Under the pieces are notes generated by a model. The model was not told where the DNA came from, searched no databases, and was given only the letters and a program-made list of their open reading frames with translations. The translations under genes and the position numbers were made by a program. Positions 1-12,300 of a DNA stretch of 64,000 nt are shown here, in pieces. Position 1 is the stretch's first letter. Each line of letters opens with the position of its first letter. This DNA is from Micropterus salmoides. Lineage: Eukaryota > Chordata > Actinopteri > Centrarchiformes > Centrarchidae. The stretch lies in contig NW_024041373.1 of NCBI RefSeq assembly GCF_014851395.1, forward strand, positions 4,709,429 through 4,773,428. The letters are read 5' to 3'.

Positions 1-430
1 GTTAAAATTAAAGAGTGCTGGTAAAGAGATAAAGTAGATGTGAATATGCTACACTGAAAGAAGTTATCAGCAAAAAGTTATTTATTGATGACCAACCTTT
101 ATTTGTTTGTGCTGGATATTGGAGACTTAGCCATTATTTGAATACTAGCTTTTTTTTGAGTTTATGGTGTAATTATAATTATAGGTTGCAGAATTGCATC
201 TTTGGAGCAAGGTTTTTGCCTAACTTAACCAGAGCGGATCATAGCTAATTTGTGACCAGATGTCATTGACTGTCCTCAGACATCAAATAAACAAACCAAA
301 CTTGACTGTTATGTCATTAGAATATGACGATAAGCATTGTCTCTGAATATGATTTGTTATGCATCTTGAATGACTTAATGCTGTTAAAAGAATTATCTCA
401 TTCTTTGTCACTCCAATGTTTTTTCTGCAG
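1..430 (+). other. TTC27 intron, 3' part
   Basis: AT-rich intronic sequence that ends in a pyrimidine-rich tract and the acceptor TTTTTTCTGCAG at 419–430. I see no coding sequence or recognisable repeat in it. Confidence 0.6.
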
Positions 431-544
431 TGTATTCTATCTCAGCCTAAGTTCTGGGCTGTAGAAGTCACAGCCCTTTGCCTCAGGACCAAACTGGAAA
501 AAGGGAGCTCTCGATGTGTTGAGAGGGCCATGATGCAAACCCAG
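431..544 (+). CDS. ttc27: TTC27 exon a (38 codons)
   Basis: The exon starts after TTTCTGCAG and ends at CCCAG before GTAAGG. It is in phase 0 at both ends. It encodes residues beginning CILSQPKFWAVEV and ending ERAMMQTQ, matching the TTC27 segment with LSQPK and ERAMMQ. The open frame continues past the donor by chance, so the longer ORF is not a protein. Confidence 0.92.
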
Positions 545-3500
545 GTAAGGAGATATATGGGGGGAATGTATTTATGTATTAATTATGAATCCAAGAATCA
601 GGATGACATGTTAGGATCTGTCTTTTCCACTTGGAAAATGTGTTGGAATCAGATTTTGGGTTGCTTCTTACTTCACAGTATCTCAGTTTGGCACAAGCAA
701 AATTGCAGTGAAACCTGAGATACCAACTAAATGTTTTAAACCAACTCAACAATGCCATCTCAAGTTTAAGGGGCTAGATGGGAACATGAACAGCCTTAGA
801 CACCTGTGCAGGGTGGAAGCTATTGTGAATCAGTCAGTGAAAACATTATTATAGTGACTTATTTTGCACCAGATGAACATAGAGATTACAGAGCAAGGCA
901 CTTGATACTTGATACTTGATGAAGGTAATTGATTGGAATGTTTGTAGTTGCCAATCCTCAGGAAGAAGCTGGTACATGCACATCCTTTTTGTGCTCTGAA
1001 TAGAGCCCTCACTTCTCCATTCATCCAGCCTTTCTGTTTGGGGAATGCTTTTATTGTCTTAGTGATCACCACATCATCAACACATTTGCCTCTAGGTTGA
1101 TGTGGTTCTCCTGGGTGGCGGCCTCTTGGGACATGTGCCAGCTGGTGGAATAGAGATAAAACGGTTCTAAGATCTGTTTTAGTAAAATCACCACCTACAG
1201 TAAAAACACCCTCAGGATGTTTAGTCATGTGACTGCTGATAACCTCATACAGTTCATTTAGTGCATTTTTTTTTAAATTTGCATCTGCAGGAATTTAAAC
1301 AGCAACAACAAAAACACTGGTAGACTCTCTGGGCAGATAATATGGCTGATATAATATTAATATTATATCATGTGATGGCCTTTAGGTCCGCTGCACTTAA
1401 ACCAGTCCCTGCGCTTCATTTTCTGACATTGATGAGTGAATTTCAGTCAAGATAATACGTTCTTCAGTAATGGAGAAAAGAGAACAAATTAAATAAAACA
1501 TGTAGGAAAGTTTGAAGGAGATACTGGCCACCACATCTGCATTCACCGCATTCACCATGACAACTCATGCCCATTTCTTTCTTTTATTCCCAGTTAATGC
1601 AGTTATTATTTCCAGAATAAGCCACAACAAGCTTTAGTTTTATTCATGATGCATATGCTCTTAGAGATAAATTACAGTCCATAAGTATTGCAATCGGCAC
1701 ATGTGTGGATGTTTTAGCCTTTACACCACATAACAAGACTACTAGTGAGTCCATTAACAAAAAGTTGCAGAGCTCAGGATGGCACGGAGTTATTGAGTCA
1801 CCTTGTTCTCTCTTTGCAAACAACCCTGAGCACAAATAAAACCATTAATCCATCACAGCTCCAAATGTTATTTTGGATGTTGATCAATAACACCTTTGAA
1901 AGACCAAACACTGATGTTATCATGGGATTATTATGGGAAAGCTGGAAAAGAAGTAAAATATCTCAACTATTAAACTATAAACTCGACTGCTGGCTGAAAG
2001 ATGACAGTTGCTATGCTCATGCTGAAAGAAACTGATAACACCTGAATTGTTTCCTTTTAGGCTTGAGGCAGTGTACTGGAGAGTAAAATTGAAAGGACTA
2101 AATGTCATTTTCTTAGATGTACTTTATGTAGTTGGAGTGCTGTCCTAGAAAGGTTTACGGTTTATTGAGCAAAGTTCTTTATACAAACAGAAAATATTGT
2201 GTACGGTGAAATACACCATTAATAACACAATGCTCTCTATAGTGTGGTTTGAGTAAAAAGCTGATGTATTTTCCCATTATGTGTGTATTGAAACCTTTAT
2301 TGGGTGACTATTTTCAGCATCTTCAGTTTTTTAACTGATTATTTTTTGGCAGATGGGAAACAGGGAGAGAGGGGTTTGACATGCAACAAAGGTCCTTGGC
2401 TGGAATCAAACCAGTTACTGTGACCATGCAGCCATGGTAGTATATGCTGTAACCATTCGGCTTCCAAGGCAACTCAGCATATTCAGTTTTAAACAATTTA
2501 AGTCCCAAACTGAATCTTTTACATTTAATAAGGCTTGGTTTAAAGCAGTTAAAATTTCCTGGTGTATCAGTAAAGTTACCATAAGTGGCAATATCGGGAA
2601 ACAGTGTAGATAAAGGTTTGACAGCATTGCACAAAAAAAGATGTATTGACATATCTTTGATAGTGAGGAGACAGCTAGTTCAACACGAAAAGCACCCATT
2701 CCTGCTAGATTACTCTGTAACATCAACACTGCATAGCTACTGTTTATTTCACAACATCAAAAGAGAAAATAGTTGACCAGTCTCAACACCGCCTTAGTCT
2801 CCAGAATTAAGCCTAACATTCCTTTAATGGACTGACTATAGTGCAGAGTCGCCCAGTTTTGATGTCTTTGTCATTCTGTACATTTTTTATTTGAAGCCAT
2901 CCACTTAAAACAGATCTGTTATTACATATTATGGGGTAGAATTTGATGCATCAGACTAACCGAACCTGGGCCGCTGCGATAATGACTCAGCCTTGTGCAT
3001 GGGGCGTGTGCTCTACCAACTGAGGTAACCACGCCCCAGTGTGAAATTCCATAAGAGATGCTAAAAATTTGGTTGATAGATTCTCCATTCTCCAAAGTTC
3101 ACAGTACGTATACTACTATAGAGGACTGATGAATTCAGAAATAAATACAGAAATAAATTAATTCTCAATAAATAAATCCCACATATATATATATATATAT
3201 CCCAATAACATCCCATTAAAAGCACAAAAATACAGTAAATAAATGTAGGCAGTAATTAAATTATATAATGAGACATAAATGTATATATCACTTTTAATTA
3301 GCTTCTTTATTTATTCACCTTTGTATTAATTACCTTACTTATCTATTGTCCGTTATAATTGTCAATGTGTTAGGATCCGTCCTCCATATACTACAGGTTT
3401 ACCTGAATCACTAAAATGGCATACTGTATTTGTATTGTACGTACACAATTAAGACAAAACAGGTGCATGTTAATCCCAGTGAACAGTCTTCAGTGTCCCC

Positions 3501-6033
3501 TGTCTTCGTCCCAACAAACAGCTTGTCCCGGGGGCTTTATCTCTCACAGCAGTCAAACCTATGCAAGCTCAAACAAGTTTGTGTTTCTTGTCCTGTCACA
3601 CTCTGTGTATATTGAACGGTCTTCACTGACTGTGGCAGATATCACTAAGTCACATATCCAATTTTCTGAAGGATAAAAGGAAGATCAGAAGAAACATTTT
3701 ATGCTGCAGTGTCAAGAAGCTCTTGACAGCTGATCAGTTTTAGCTGTGTGGAGAGGATGTTAACCTGCTGCAAGGATGATGAGAGAAGGAAATGGCAAAG
3801 AAGCTTCTGTTTCTTGCTCCTGTCATGTTTTTTTTTTTTTTACAGGGAATTGTTGTCCTATTTGTATGAAAGAATGTGTGTAGCGCTGCCATACAGGGAG
3901 ACAGTAACAGCTGTGACAAGACAGCCTTACATGAGAGTTGTGTTCACTGTTTGCTGTTTGTCTCTCTTGAATGTTCCCTGTCATCGGCCATTTAGTACCT
4001 AATGACCCCTACAGTATGTCCATCCTGTAGCCCTCAGACAGGCTTATCACAGCGAATATAGACATGTGCAGGACCGGTCGATTGGAAAATAACAGACCTG
4101 CAGAATTTCATCTCCTGTTTTCCTCTTGCAGGCATTAGTCGACTACTTTGAAGACAAGACCTGTCCTGTGACCGAGCGGCTCAAGGTCTTCTACTGCTGC
4201 CGAGCCCCGCCCAAATGGGCTGTCCAGGTAGCAAACACTTTTTTTTCAAAATCACAAGCCAAATTTGAATGTTTGGCATTTTAATAAGCCAAGAGAAAAT
4301 GTATGCAATGTAAGGGGGCTGCAGGGCCTGCATCATATTTACACACCATATACCACTATTCCCACTTTGTCTGGTGCAAACGAAAGAGTGCTAGTAATGT
4401 AACAAAACTGTAGTGCTGGTTGCCAGATAGTGTGACAGAAGAACTTAACTGAACCTAACCTTGAGGTCACACTCCAATGTTGAAGTGCTCATAAGGACGA
4501 TGTTAACATGCTGGTGTTTATGAGGTATGTGTTTAACATTGCATTTAACATTTGCAAATTAGCACTAAAGTACAGCCGAACCTGTGGGAATGTCATTAGT
4601 TCAGCAGGTATTTGATCAGAAACCAAAGTACTGGACTGGTTGACACTTCGGGAACAAGAGTGTCCATGGAAAACAATCAACTGTCACAAAATTTTATTCT
4701 TGAAAATGTCAACTATATGGTTGCTATAGATGAAAAGTCAGAGGATCGGCAATGTCATTAGCATACATCATCTGGGACATGAATGTCTGCATTCTGATTA
4801 GTGAAAACTTTGACCTGCTGGTGTTTCTAGAGCAAATATCGGGATTCATCCCAGTGGGACCTTTAATATCTGAACCAAATTTCATGGCAAACCACCTCAT
4901 ATTGTTGAGACATTTCACTAAAAAACAAAACTGTCAGCCTGCTGATGTTGTTACAGGGTAAGTCATAGGGTCAGGTCAGCAGAGTTCATTCTGGGAACCT
5001 TTGAACGTGTAACTGTTGCTATACCCTGCACAATTTAAACAATCTATCAATATATCTATCATCCCCTGCAAGAACTGTTTGTTGGTCCACAACAGGCTGT
5101 GTCCACAAATACTGAACTATGATGTCGCAATGTTCTGTTGATAGTCATGTTTCTAGCAGGATGGTGATGATCTTGGTGACCCCCTGACCTTCTGTTTTAC
5201 CCAACTATCATGTCAAAACAGTACATTAATTAAGCTCGTGAGAGGACAAACCCTTTAGCATGTGTTTATTTCATTTATTTTACAAAATGACAACTTCCAC
5301 GCATGATGTCACATAATCTTATTGGCAGATTATATTGTTACTCCCACCACTGGTAGGACATAAATAAGACAGGGAAAATGAGATTTTGTGACACCTTTGC
5401 TGAACCACAAAGCATCATAAGGTCTACAAAGACAGACATTAGACAGTATAACACAGCCCGAGATAGGCAGTAGAATAAAATGGAAAGAGTGTGAAGTAGA
5501 ATAAGCACTAAAGATTTAGACTACTAATCCGAGAGATTGAAGGAGTGTTGAGAGAGGTAGAGATCAGCTGGGGAGGAGATATAATGTCAGGCAGCATGTA
5601 ATAACTGATAACAGCAATAAAGCTGGAACCGAAGAGTCCCTATTGCCGCCTGAAGACTTGAAAGTGGGTTGATGCGGAGGATTGCAGCAAGCCCTGTGGG
5701 ACATTTTCTCCACACTGGAGAACCTTGGCCTGCATGTAACAAAGCACTAAAGGCCCTTTAATGGTTGGGGGTGTTCTGTTTTTGTGTGTGTGTGTTGGGC
5801 TTTGTTTTGATGAGAAACCATTTCATTTTCATGCTGTTGGTGTGAGGGCAGTCTTTATATTTACATACTGTTGGCGTCCACATTTCAGGCCAAAACTACA
5901 CATATATTTCACATGACTGCTTACCATTTTCTAAAGCTTGGTGTAAAATTTACAACAGATTTTCTGTTTGTCAGGGACCAGATTGATGTTCCTACATTTT
6001 ACAGTGGTATAAATGTCAACTTTCAAATCCATG

Positions 6034-6102
<69 letters not shown>

Positions 6103-6360
6103 CAGACAGAGAGAGAGAGACACAAACACACGAACACACACGCCTACTGTTTTTTTATTTAATTTTTATTTTTTTTATTTTTTTTAACACACACACGCTT
6201 ACTGTTTTATTTATTTATTTTATTTTAATTTTTAATCTTTCTTTCTTTTTTTTTTAAACACACATACGCTTTGATTACTTTATGCTTTAATTACTGGGCT
6301 GATTGTTCTTATGTTGTATACATGGTGCTTTGGCAATGTTGTTGTTGCATTCATGCCAAT

Positions 6361-6393
<33 letters not shown>

Positions 6394-9300
6394 ATGGTTC
6401 ATAAACAATGTATCATATTGAATTATTGATTCCTCAACTTTTATTGTAGCGCCACCAACAGGTTGACTTTGAGTGAAATGAATCAACAACTATTAGATGG
6501 ATTGCCACAATGGGTCAGACATTCATGTCATGGTAAATTGTGCAATACTTGGCTACAACCTCATGTTTAGTGCCGGTTAGCAAATCTTAGCATGCAAACA
6601 TGCTAAACTAAGATGATGAACATGGTAACATTATGCATGCTTAACATCACCATCCAGCATGGCTGTAGCATCTTAGTCTTGTGCTCTCCTGCTCCACAGA
6701 AACAGCTGGCCAGCCTGCTGACAGACCTTGGCTGCATGAGCTCAGCTCTGCTCATTTATGAACAGCTGGAGCTCTGGGAGGATGCAGTTATCTGCTATGA
6801 GAGGCTGGGCCAACATGGAAAGGTAAAAAAATACTCAGTTTTCATACCTAACTAAAAGTACCAATACCAAACGAAAAATGTTACTCAAGTAAAAGAGAGA
6901 GTCATCCAGAATAATACTACTCAAGTAAAAGTAAAAAAGTACCTGGTTTTAAAAGTACAAAAGTATCTACTATCTATTGATCTTACAAAAAACAACGCAG
7001 ACTGTCTGATAGACACAGTTTGTAACTGCTTGTTAGGATGAGACAAGGAGAAGGAAACAGAAACTAACTAAAAACACTCGTGATCAGGCAGAAATCTCAC
7101 CACAAATTCACAGAGATGTTAACCTCAGCACCTCTGATAAAGAGGGTACACCAAGACTGTGTTTTTTAAGAGGTGACGGATCACCTGTTCAAAAACTTGC
7201 TGTTAAAAGGTTGCTGCTAAAGGAGTGAATAACTACATCAAACTTGATGCAGCACCAGCGGGATCTCCACCCAGCTTTGCACGCCCAAGTAAAGGTAATA
7301 CATAATAAGTGAGTTAAATAACGTGGCAAGTTTAAGTATATAAGGAATTAAATATCAACGTGTCACTTACAATCGATGCCGTAGCGATGATAGTTGTGCT
7401 TTCAGTGCAATGTAAACAAACAAAGCTGCATGTAACCTTTCAGACCCACTGCAACACCAGCACCGCTGTGCTATGAAACTCATTATTTCAATGACCTTCG
7501 CCGCACCAGGGCGGTTTGTTGGTGCGTCGAGCAACGCGCAGCGCACAGAAAGTGAGCACGCACGTTGCGGTCAAAGTAGTTGAACTTTTGTGCTGAACCC
7601 AGCTTCCACGCACTAAGGGCCCGATTTACTAACACCCCGAATAAAGACTACTAAATTGCGTGTGCATTCTAAAATATTACATGTGTAATTTTAGTACCTG
7701 TTATGGCTGATTAACTAAGAATTATTGCGTAGATGACAACCAGTGCAAACACAATGGAGGTGGCAGTATTTAAATGATTTTGCTTGTTTTAATGGTTTCC
7801 GCCATGGAGAGTCTGGAGGGAAAGCAGCCACTGAGTAAAAACCTTGGTTGGTTTCATGCAGTGCGTCCCAAGTATGTGGAAATTGTCTGAGATTGCACTA
7901 AGTACTTGGGACAGCACACCTAAAAACTGCTTTGGGAACCCCAGCAGAAACAGCTACAGTATGCTGGAATGATCCAGACGCAACGAAATTCCAGCAGCTC
8001 CTTCTGCATCCAGCCAGAGGGAACAATCACCGATCGTCCGGTCTCTCTGTGATCTCCTGGCCCTGTACACCCCAACACCCCATTCTCTCTCCGATACCTA
8101 CAAGGGGTTGTGTCGCGGCGCACTGTGAACAGTTGGTGATCGTTCCCTCTGGCTGGATGAATTTTACGCGTGATCCATGCACTGCAGCTGGGGGCTCTCC
8201 GCAGCGCCACACAACTTTCTAAATTCTTCCATCTCACAGAGAAAAGAAGTCAGGTCGAAACTAAATTTTCTTTATCGGCATGAATGTTAATACAACAGTA
8301 TTGCCAGAGATAAAGGAAAGTACAAAAAAAATAAAATAAAAATTTATTCATATACAGTTGTATGCAAAAGTTAAGCCACCTTTTACAATTTCCATGATTT
8401 TCATTTATTAATAATTGGGTGTTTGGATCAGCAATTTAATTTTGAGTTATCAAATAACTGAAAGACACAGTAATATTTCAATAGTGAAATAAGGTTTATT
8501 GGATGAACAGAAAATGTGCAATATGCATCAAAACGAAAGTAGACAGTTTCATAAATATCACATAAATATCACATCTATATTTAGTTGAGCCTCCTTTAGC
8601 AGAAATAACTCAATTCAATTTTATTTATATAGCACCAAATCACAACAACAGTTATCTCACAGCGCTTTTCATAAAAGAGCAGGTCTAGACCGTACTCTAT
8701 GATGTTATTTACAGGGGGGGAGAGGGAGAGGGAGAGAGGGAGAGGGAGAGGAGAGGCGAGGGGAGGGAGGCAGCCTACACAATATACACACAGAGGTACA
8801 GACAGTAAAGGTGATGTTGCTATAGACTAAATGAAAAATGGTACAGATATTTATAGTAGTGTTAATGATAACAATCATAATGTTAATGATTATAATAACA
8901 ATAATAACAGTAGGACTAGTAACAATACAGGTGCTGGTCATATAATTAGAATATCATCAAAAAGTTGATTTATTTCAGTAATTCCATTCAAAAAGTGAAA
9001 CTTGTATAATGTATACATTCATTCCACTCAGACTGATATATTTCAAGTGTTCATGCCTTTTAATTTTGATGATTATAACTGACATCTAATGAAAACCAAA
9101 ATCAGAATCAACTGGTGCCACACTCTAATCAGCTAATTAACTCAAAACACCTGCAAAGGCCTTTAAATGGTCTCTCAGTCTAGTTCTGTAGGCTACACAA
9201 TCATGGGGAAGACTGCTGACTTGACAGCTGCACAAGGAGGGCAAGACACAAAAGGTCATTGCTAAAGAGGTTGGCTGTTCACAGAGCTCTGTGTCCAAGC

Positions 9301-12300
9301 ACAGAGGCAAAGGGAAGGAAAAGATGTGGTAGAAAAAAGTGTACAAGCAATAGGGATAACTGCACCCTGGAGAGGATTGTGAAACAAAGCCCATTCAATA
9401 ATGTGGGGGAGATTCACAAAGAGTGGACTGCATCTGGAGTCAGTGCTTCAAGAACCACCACGCACAGACGTATGCAAGACATGGGTTTCAGCTGTCGCAT
9501 TCCTTGTGTCAAGCCACTCTTGAACAAGACACAGCGTCAGAAGCGTCTCGCCTGGGCTAAAGACAAAAAGGACTGGACTGCTGCTGAGTGGTCCAAAGTT
9601 ATGTTCTCTGATGAAAGTAAATTTTGCATTTCCTTTGGAAATCAAGGTCCCAGAGTCTGGAGGAAGAGAGGAGAGGCAAAGAATCCACGTTGTTTGAAGT
9701 CCAGTGTATTTCCACAGTCAGTGATGGTTTGGGGTGCCATGTCATCTGCTGGTGTTGGTCCACTGTGTTTTCTGAGGTCCAAGGTCAACGTGCTTCCTGC
9801 TGCTGACCAACTTTATGGAGATGCAGATTTCATTTTCCAACAGGACTTGGCACCTGCACACAGTGCCAAAGCTACCAGTACCTGGTTTAAGGAACATGGT
9901 ATCCCTGTTCTTAATTGGCCAGCAAACTGGCCTGACCTTAACCCTACAGAAAATCTATGGGGTATTGTGAAGAGGAAGATGCGATATGCCAGACCCAACA
10001 ATGCAGAAGAGCTGAAGGCCACTATCAGAGCAACCTGGGCCCTCATAACACCTGAGCAGTGCCACAGACTGATGGACTACAGGCCACGCCGCATTGCTGC
10101 AGTAATTCAGGCAAAAGGAGCCCCAACTAAGTATTGAGTGCTGTACATGCTCATACTTTTCATGTTCATACTTTTCAGTTGGCCAACATTTCTAAAAATC
10201 CTTTTTTTGTATTGGTCTTAAGTAATAAAGTAACGGAGATACTGAATTTGGGATTTTCATTAGTTGTCAGTTTTAGTCATCAATTAAATGAAATAAACAT
10301 TTGAAATATATCAGTCTGTGTGGAATGAATGAATATAATATCCAAGTTTCACTTTTTGAATGGAATTACTGAAATAAATCAACTTTTTGATGATATTCTA
10401 AGTATATGACCAGCACCTGTAGTTGTAGCAGAGGGTGTCGAGCAGGAACACGGGGGCAGCAGGTGACCCGCAACCACAGATCCAGACTCCACAGCTCCAG
10501 AGCCAGAAACACCTGCAGAAAGTGATAGGAGGAGAGAGGAGAGGGACAAGAAAGCACAAGACTACGGGAAAGGGGAGAAGTTGTGTTAGTAACATGCAAT
10601 AATGGGATGAGGTTGCATACTGAGGGAGAGAAAGTAGAGGAGAGAGGAGCTCAGTGCATCATGGGAAATCCCCCGGCAGTCTAGGCCTATAGCAGCATAA
10701 CTAAGGGATGGTTCAGGACTCACTTGAGCCAGCCCTAACTATAAGCTTTATCAAAAGGAAAGTCTTAAGCCTACTCTTAAATGTGGAGATGGTGTCTGCC
10801 TCCTGAACCCAAACTGGAACCTGGTTCCACAGGAGAGGAGCTTGATAGCTGAACGCTCTGGCTCCAAGTCTACTTTTGGAGACTCTAGGAACCACAAGTA
10901 ACCCTGCATTCTGGGAGCGCAGTGCTCTGGTGGGGTAGTAAGGTACTATGAGCTCTTTAAGATAAGATGGTGCCTGACCATTATGACCTTTGTAGGTGAG
11001 AAGAATAACAGGAGAAATGTGATCTCTTTTCCTGGTTCCTGTCAGAACACGTGCTGCAGCATTCTGAATCAGCTGAAGAGTCTTAATGGACTTTTTCGAG
11101 CAGCCTGATAATAAGGAATTGCAGTAATCCAGCCTAGAAGTAACAAATGCATGGACTAGTTTTTCTGCATCATTTTTAGACAGGATGTTCCTGATTTTCG
11201 CAATATTACGTAGGTGAAAAAAGGTGGTCCTTGAAATTTGCTTAATGTGAGACTTAAACGACATGTCCTGATCAAAGATAACTCCAAAATTCCTGACAGT
11301 GGTGCTGGAGGCCAGGGCGATGCCATCAAGGGAAACTATATCTTTAGATAATACGTCACGGAGGTGCTTGGGCCCCAGAACAATAACTTCAGTTTTATCT
11401 GAGTTTATCATTAGAAAATTACAGGTCATCCAGGTTTTAACATCCTGAAGGCACATTTGAAGTTTAGCTAACTGATCAGTTTCATCTGGCTTGATCGGCT
11501 GATAACAGCCTCTAGACGCTTCCTATAGCCTGTAATGAGTGTCTGGATTCTGGATGAAGGTATTTTGGACCATTCCTCCTTGCAAAACATCTCCAGTTTC
11601 CTTAGGTTTGATGGTTGCCGAGAATGGACAGCCCGCTTCAAATCACCCCACAGATTTTCAATGATATTCAGGTCTGTGGACTGGGATGGTCATTCCAGAA
11701 AATTGTACTTGTTCCTCTGCATAAATGCCAGAGTAGATTTTGAGCAGAGTTTTGGGTCGTTGTCTTGTTGAAATATCCAGTAATTTCAACTTTGTGACTG
11801 ATTCTGCTACATACGTCCACGACACCTTCTTCCAAAATGAAGCTGGCTTGTCCAAATGTGCATTTGCATTCCTCAAGCGACTCTGTTTGTGGCATGTGTG
11901 CACAAAAGGCTACTTCCGCATCACTCTCCCGTACATCTTCTCCTTGTGCAAAGTGCACTGTATTGTTGAACGATGCACAGTTACACCATCTGCAGCAAGA
12001 TGATGTTGTAGGTCTTTGGAGGTGGTCTGTGGGGTGTTTTTGACCATTCTCACCATCTTTGCCTTCACCTCTCCGATATTTTTCTTGGCCTGCCATTTTT
12101 GGCCTTAACAAGAACTGTGCCTGTGGTCTTCCATTTCCTCACTGTGTTCCTCACAGTGGACACTGACCGCTTAAATCTCTGCTATAGCTTTTTGTAGCCT
12201 TCCCCTAAACCACAAAGTTGAACAATCTTTGTTTTCAGGTAATTTGAGAGATGTTTTGAGGCCCCCATGTTGCCATTCTTCAGAGGAGAGTCAAAGAGAA

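Larger units (their letters stand above)
545..4131 (+). other. TTC27 intron with LINE and SINE debris
   Basis: A 3.6-kb intron. It holds a Rex1-like LINE endonuclease fragment (about 960–1500, minus), two tRNA-SINE remnants (2338–2465 and 2958–3037, minus) and a short (AT)n run at 3183–3200. In the rest, including 1560–2330 and 3200–4130, I see nothing identifiable. Confidence 0.7.
8610..11501 (-). mobile_element. L2/Maui-like LINE, 5'-truncated, inside the outer Tc1
   Basis: On the minus strand the LINE runs from 11501 to its 3' end at 8610. The 3' end has the typical tail: in + orientation TCAATTCAATTTTATTTATA followed by TAGCACCAAATCACAACA. The 3' part of its RT frame is at 10713–11456. 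ATAAC is present on both sides (8605–8609 and 11502–11506), consistent with a 5-bp target duplication. With the LINE removed, the outer Tc1 sequence reads through as AGAAATAACAGCCTC. A second Tc1 (8928–10419) is inserted in the LINE 3' UTR. A related 3' UTR copy is at 27409–27856. Confidence 0.88.

Noticed and set aside
830..1228. 132-codon minus-strand open frame as a host gene
   Set aside because: Its translation matches the endonuclease and linker part of a fish LINE, and the frame extends beyond the ORF with stops. It is repeat debris.
2958..3037. Functional tRNA gene on the minus strand
   Set aside because: The A- and B-box-like words are present but the acceptor stem does not pair and the arm lengths are wrong. 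It fits the tRNA-like head of a SINE.
5871..6257. 128-codon open frame across the (TA)n tract
   Set aside because: Most of it is translated microsatellite (alternating Ile and Tyr) and T-rich sequence.
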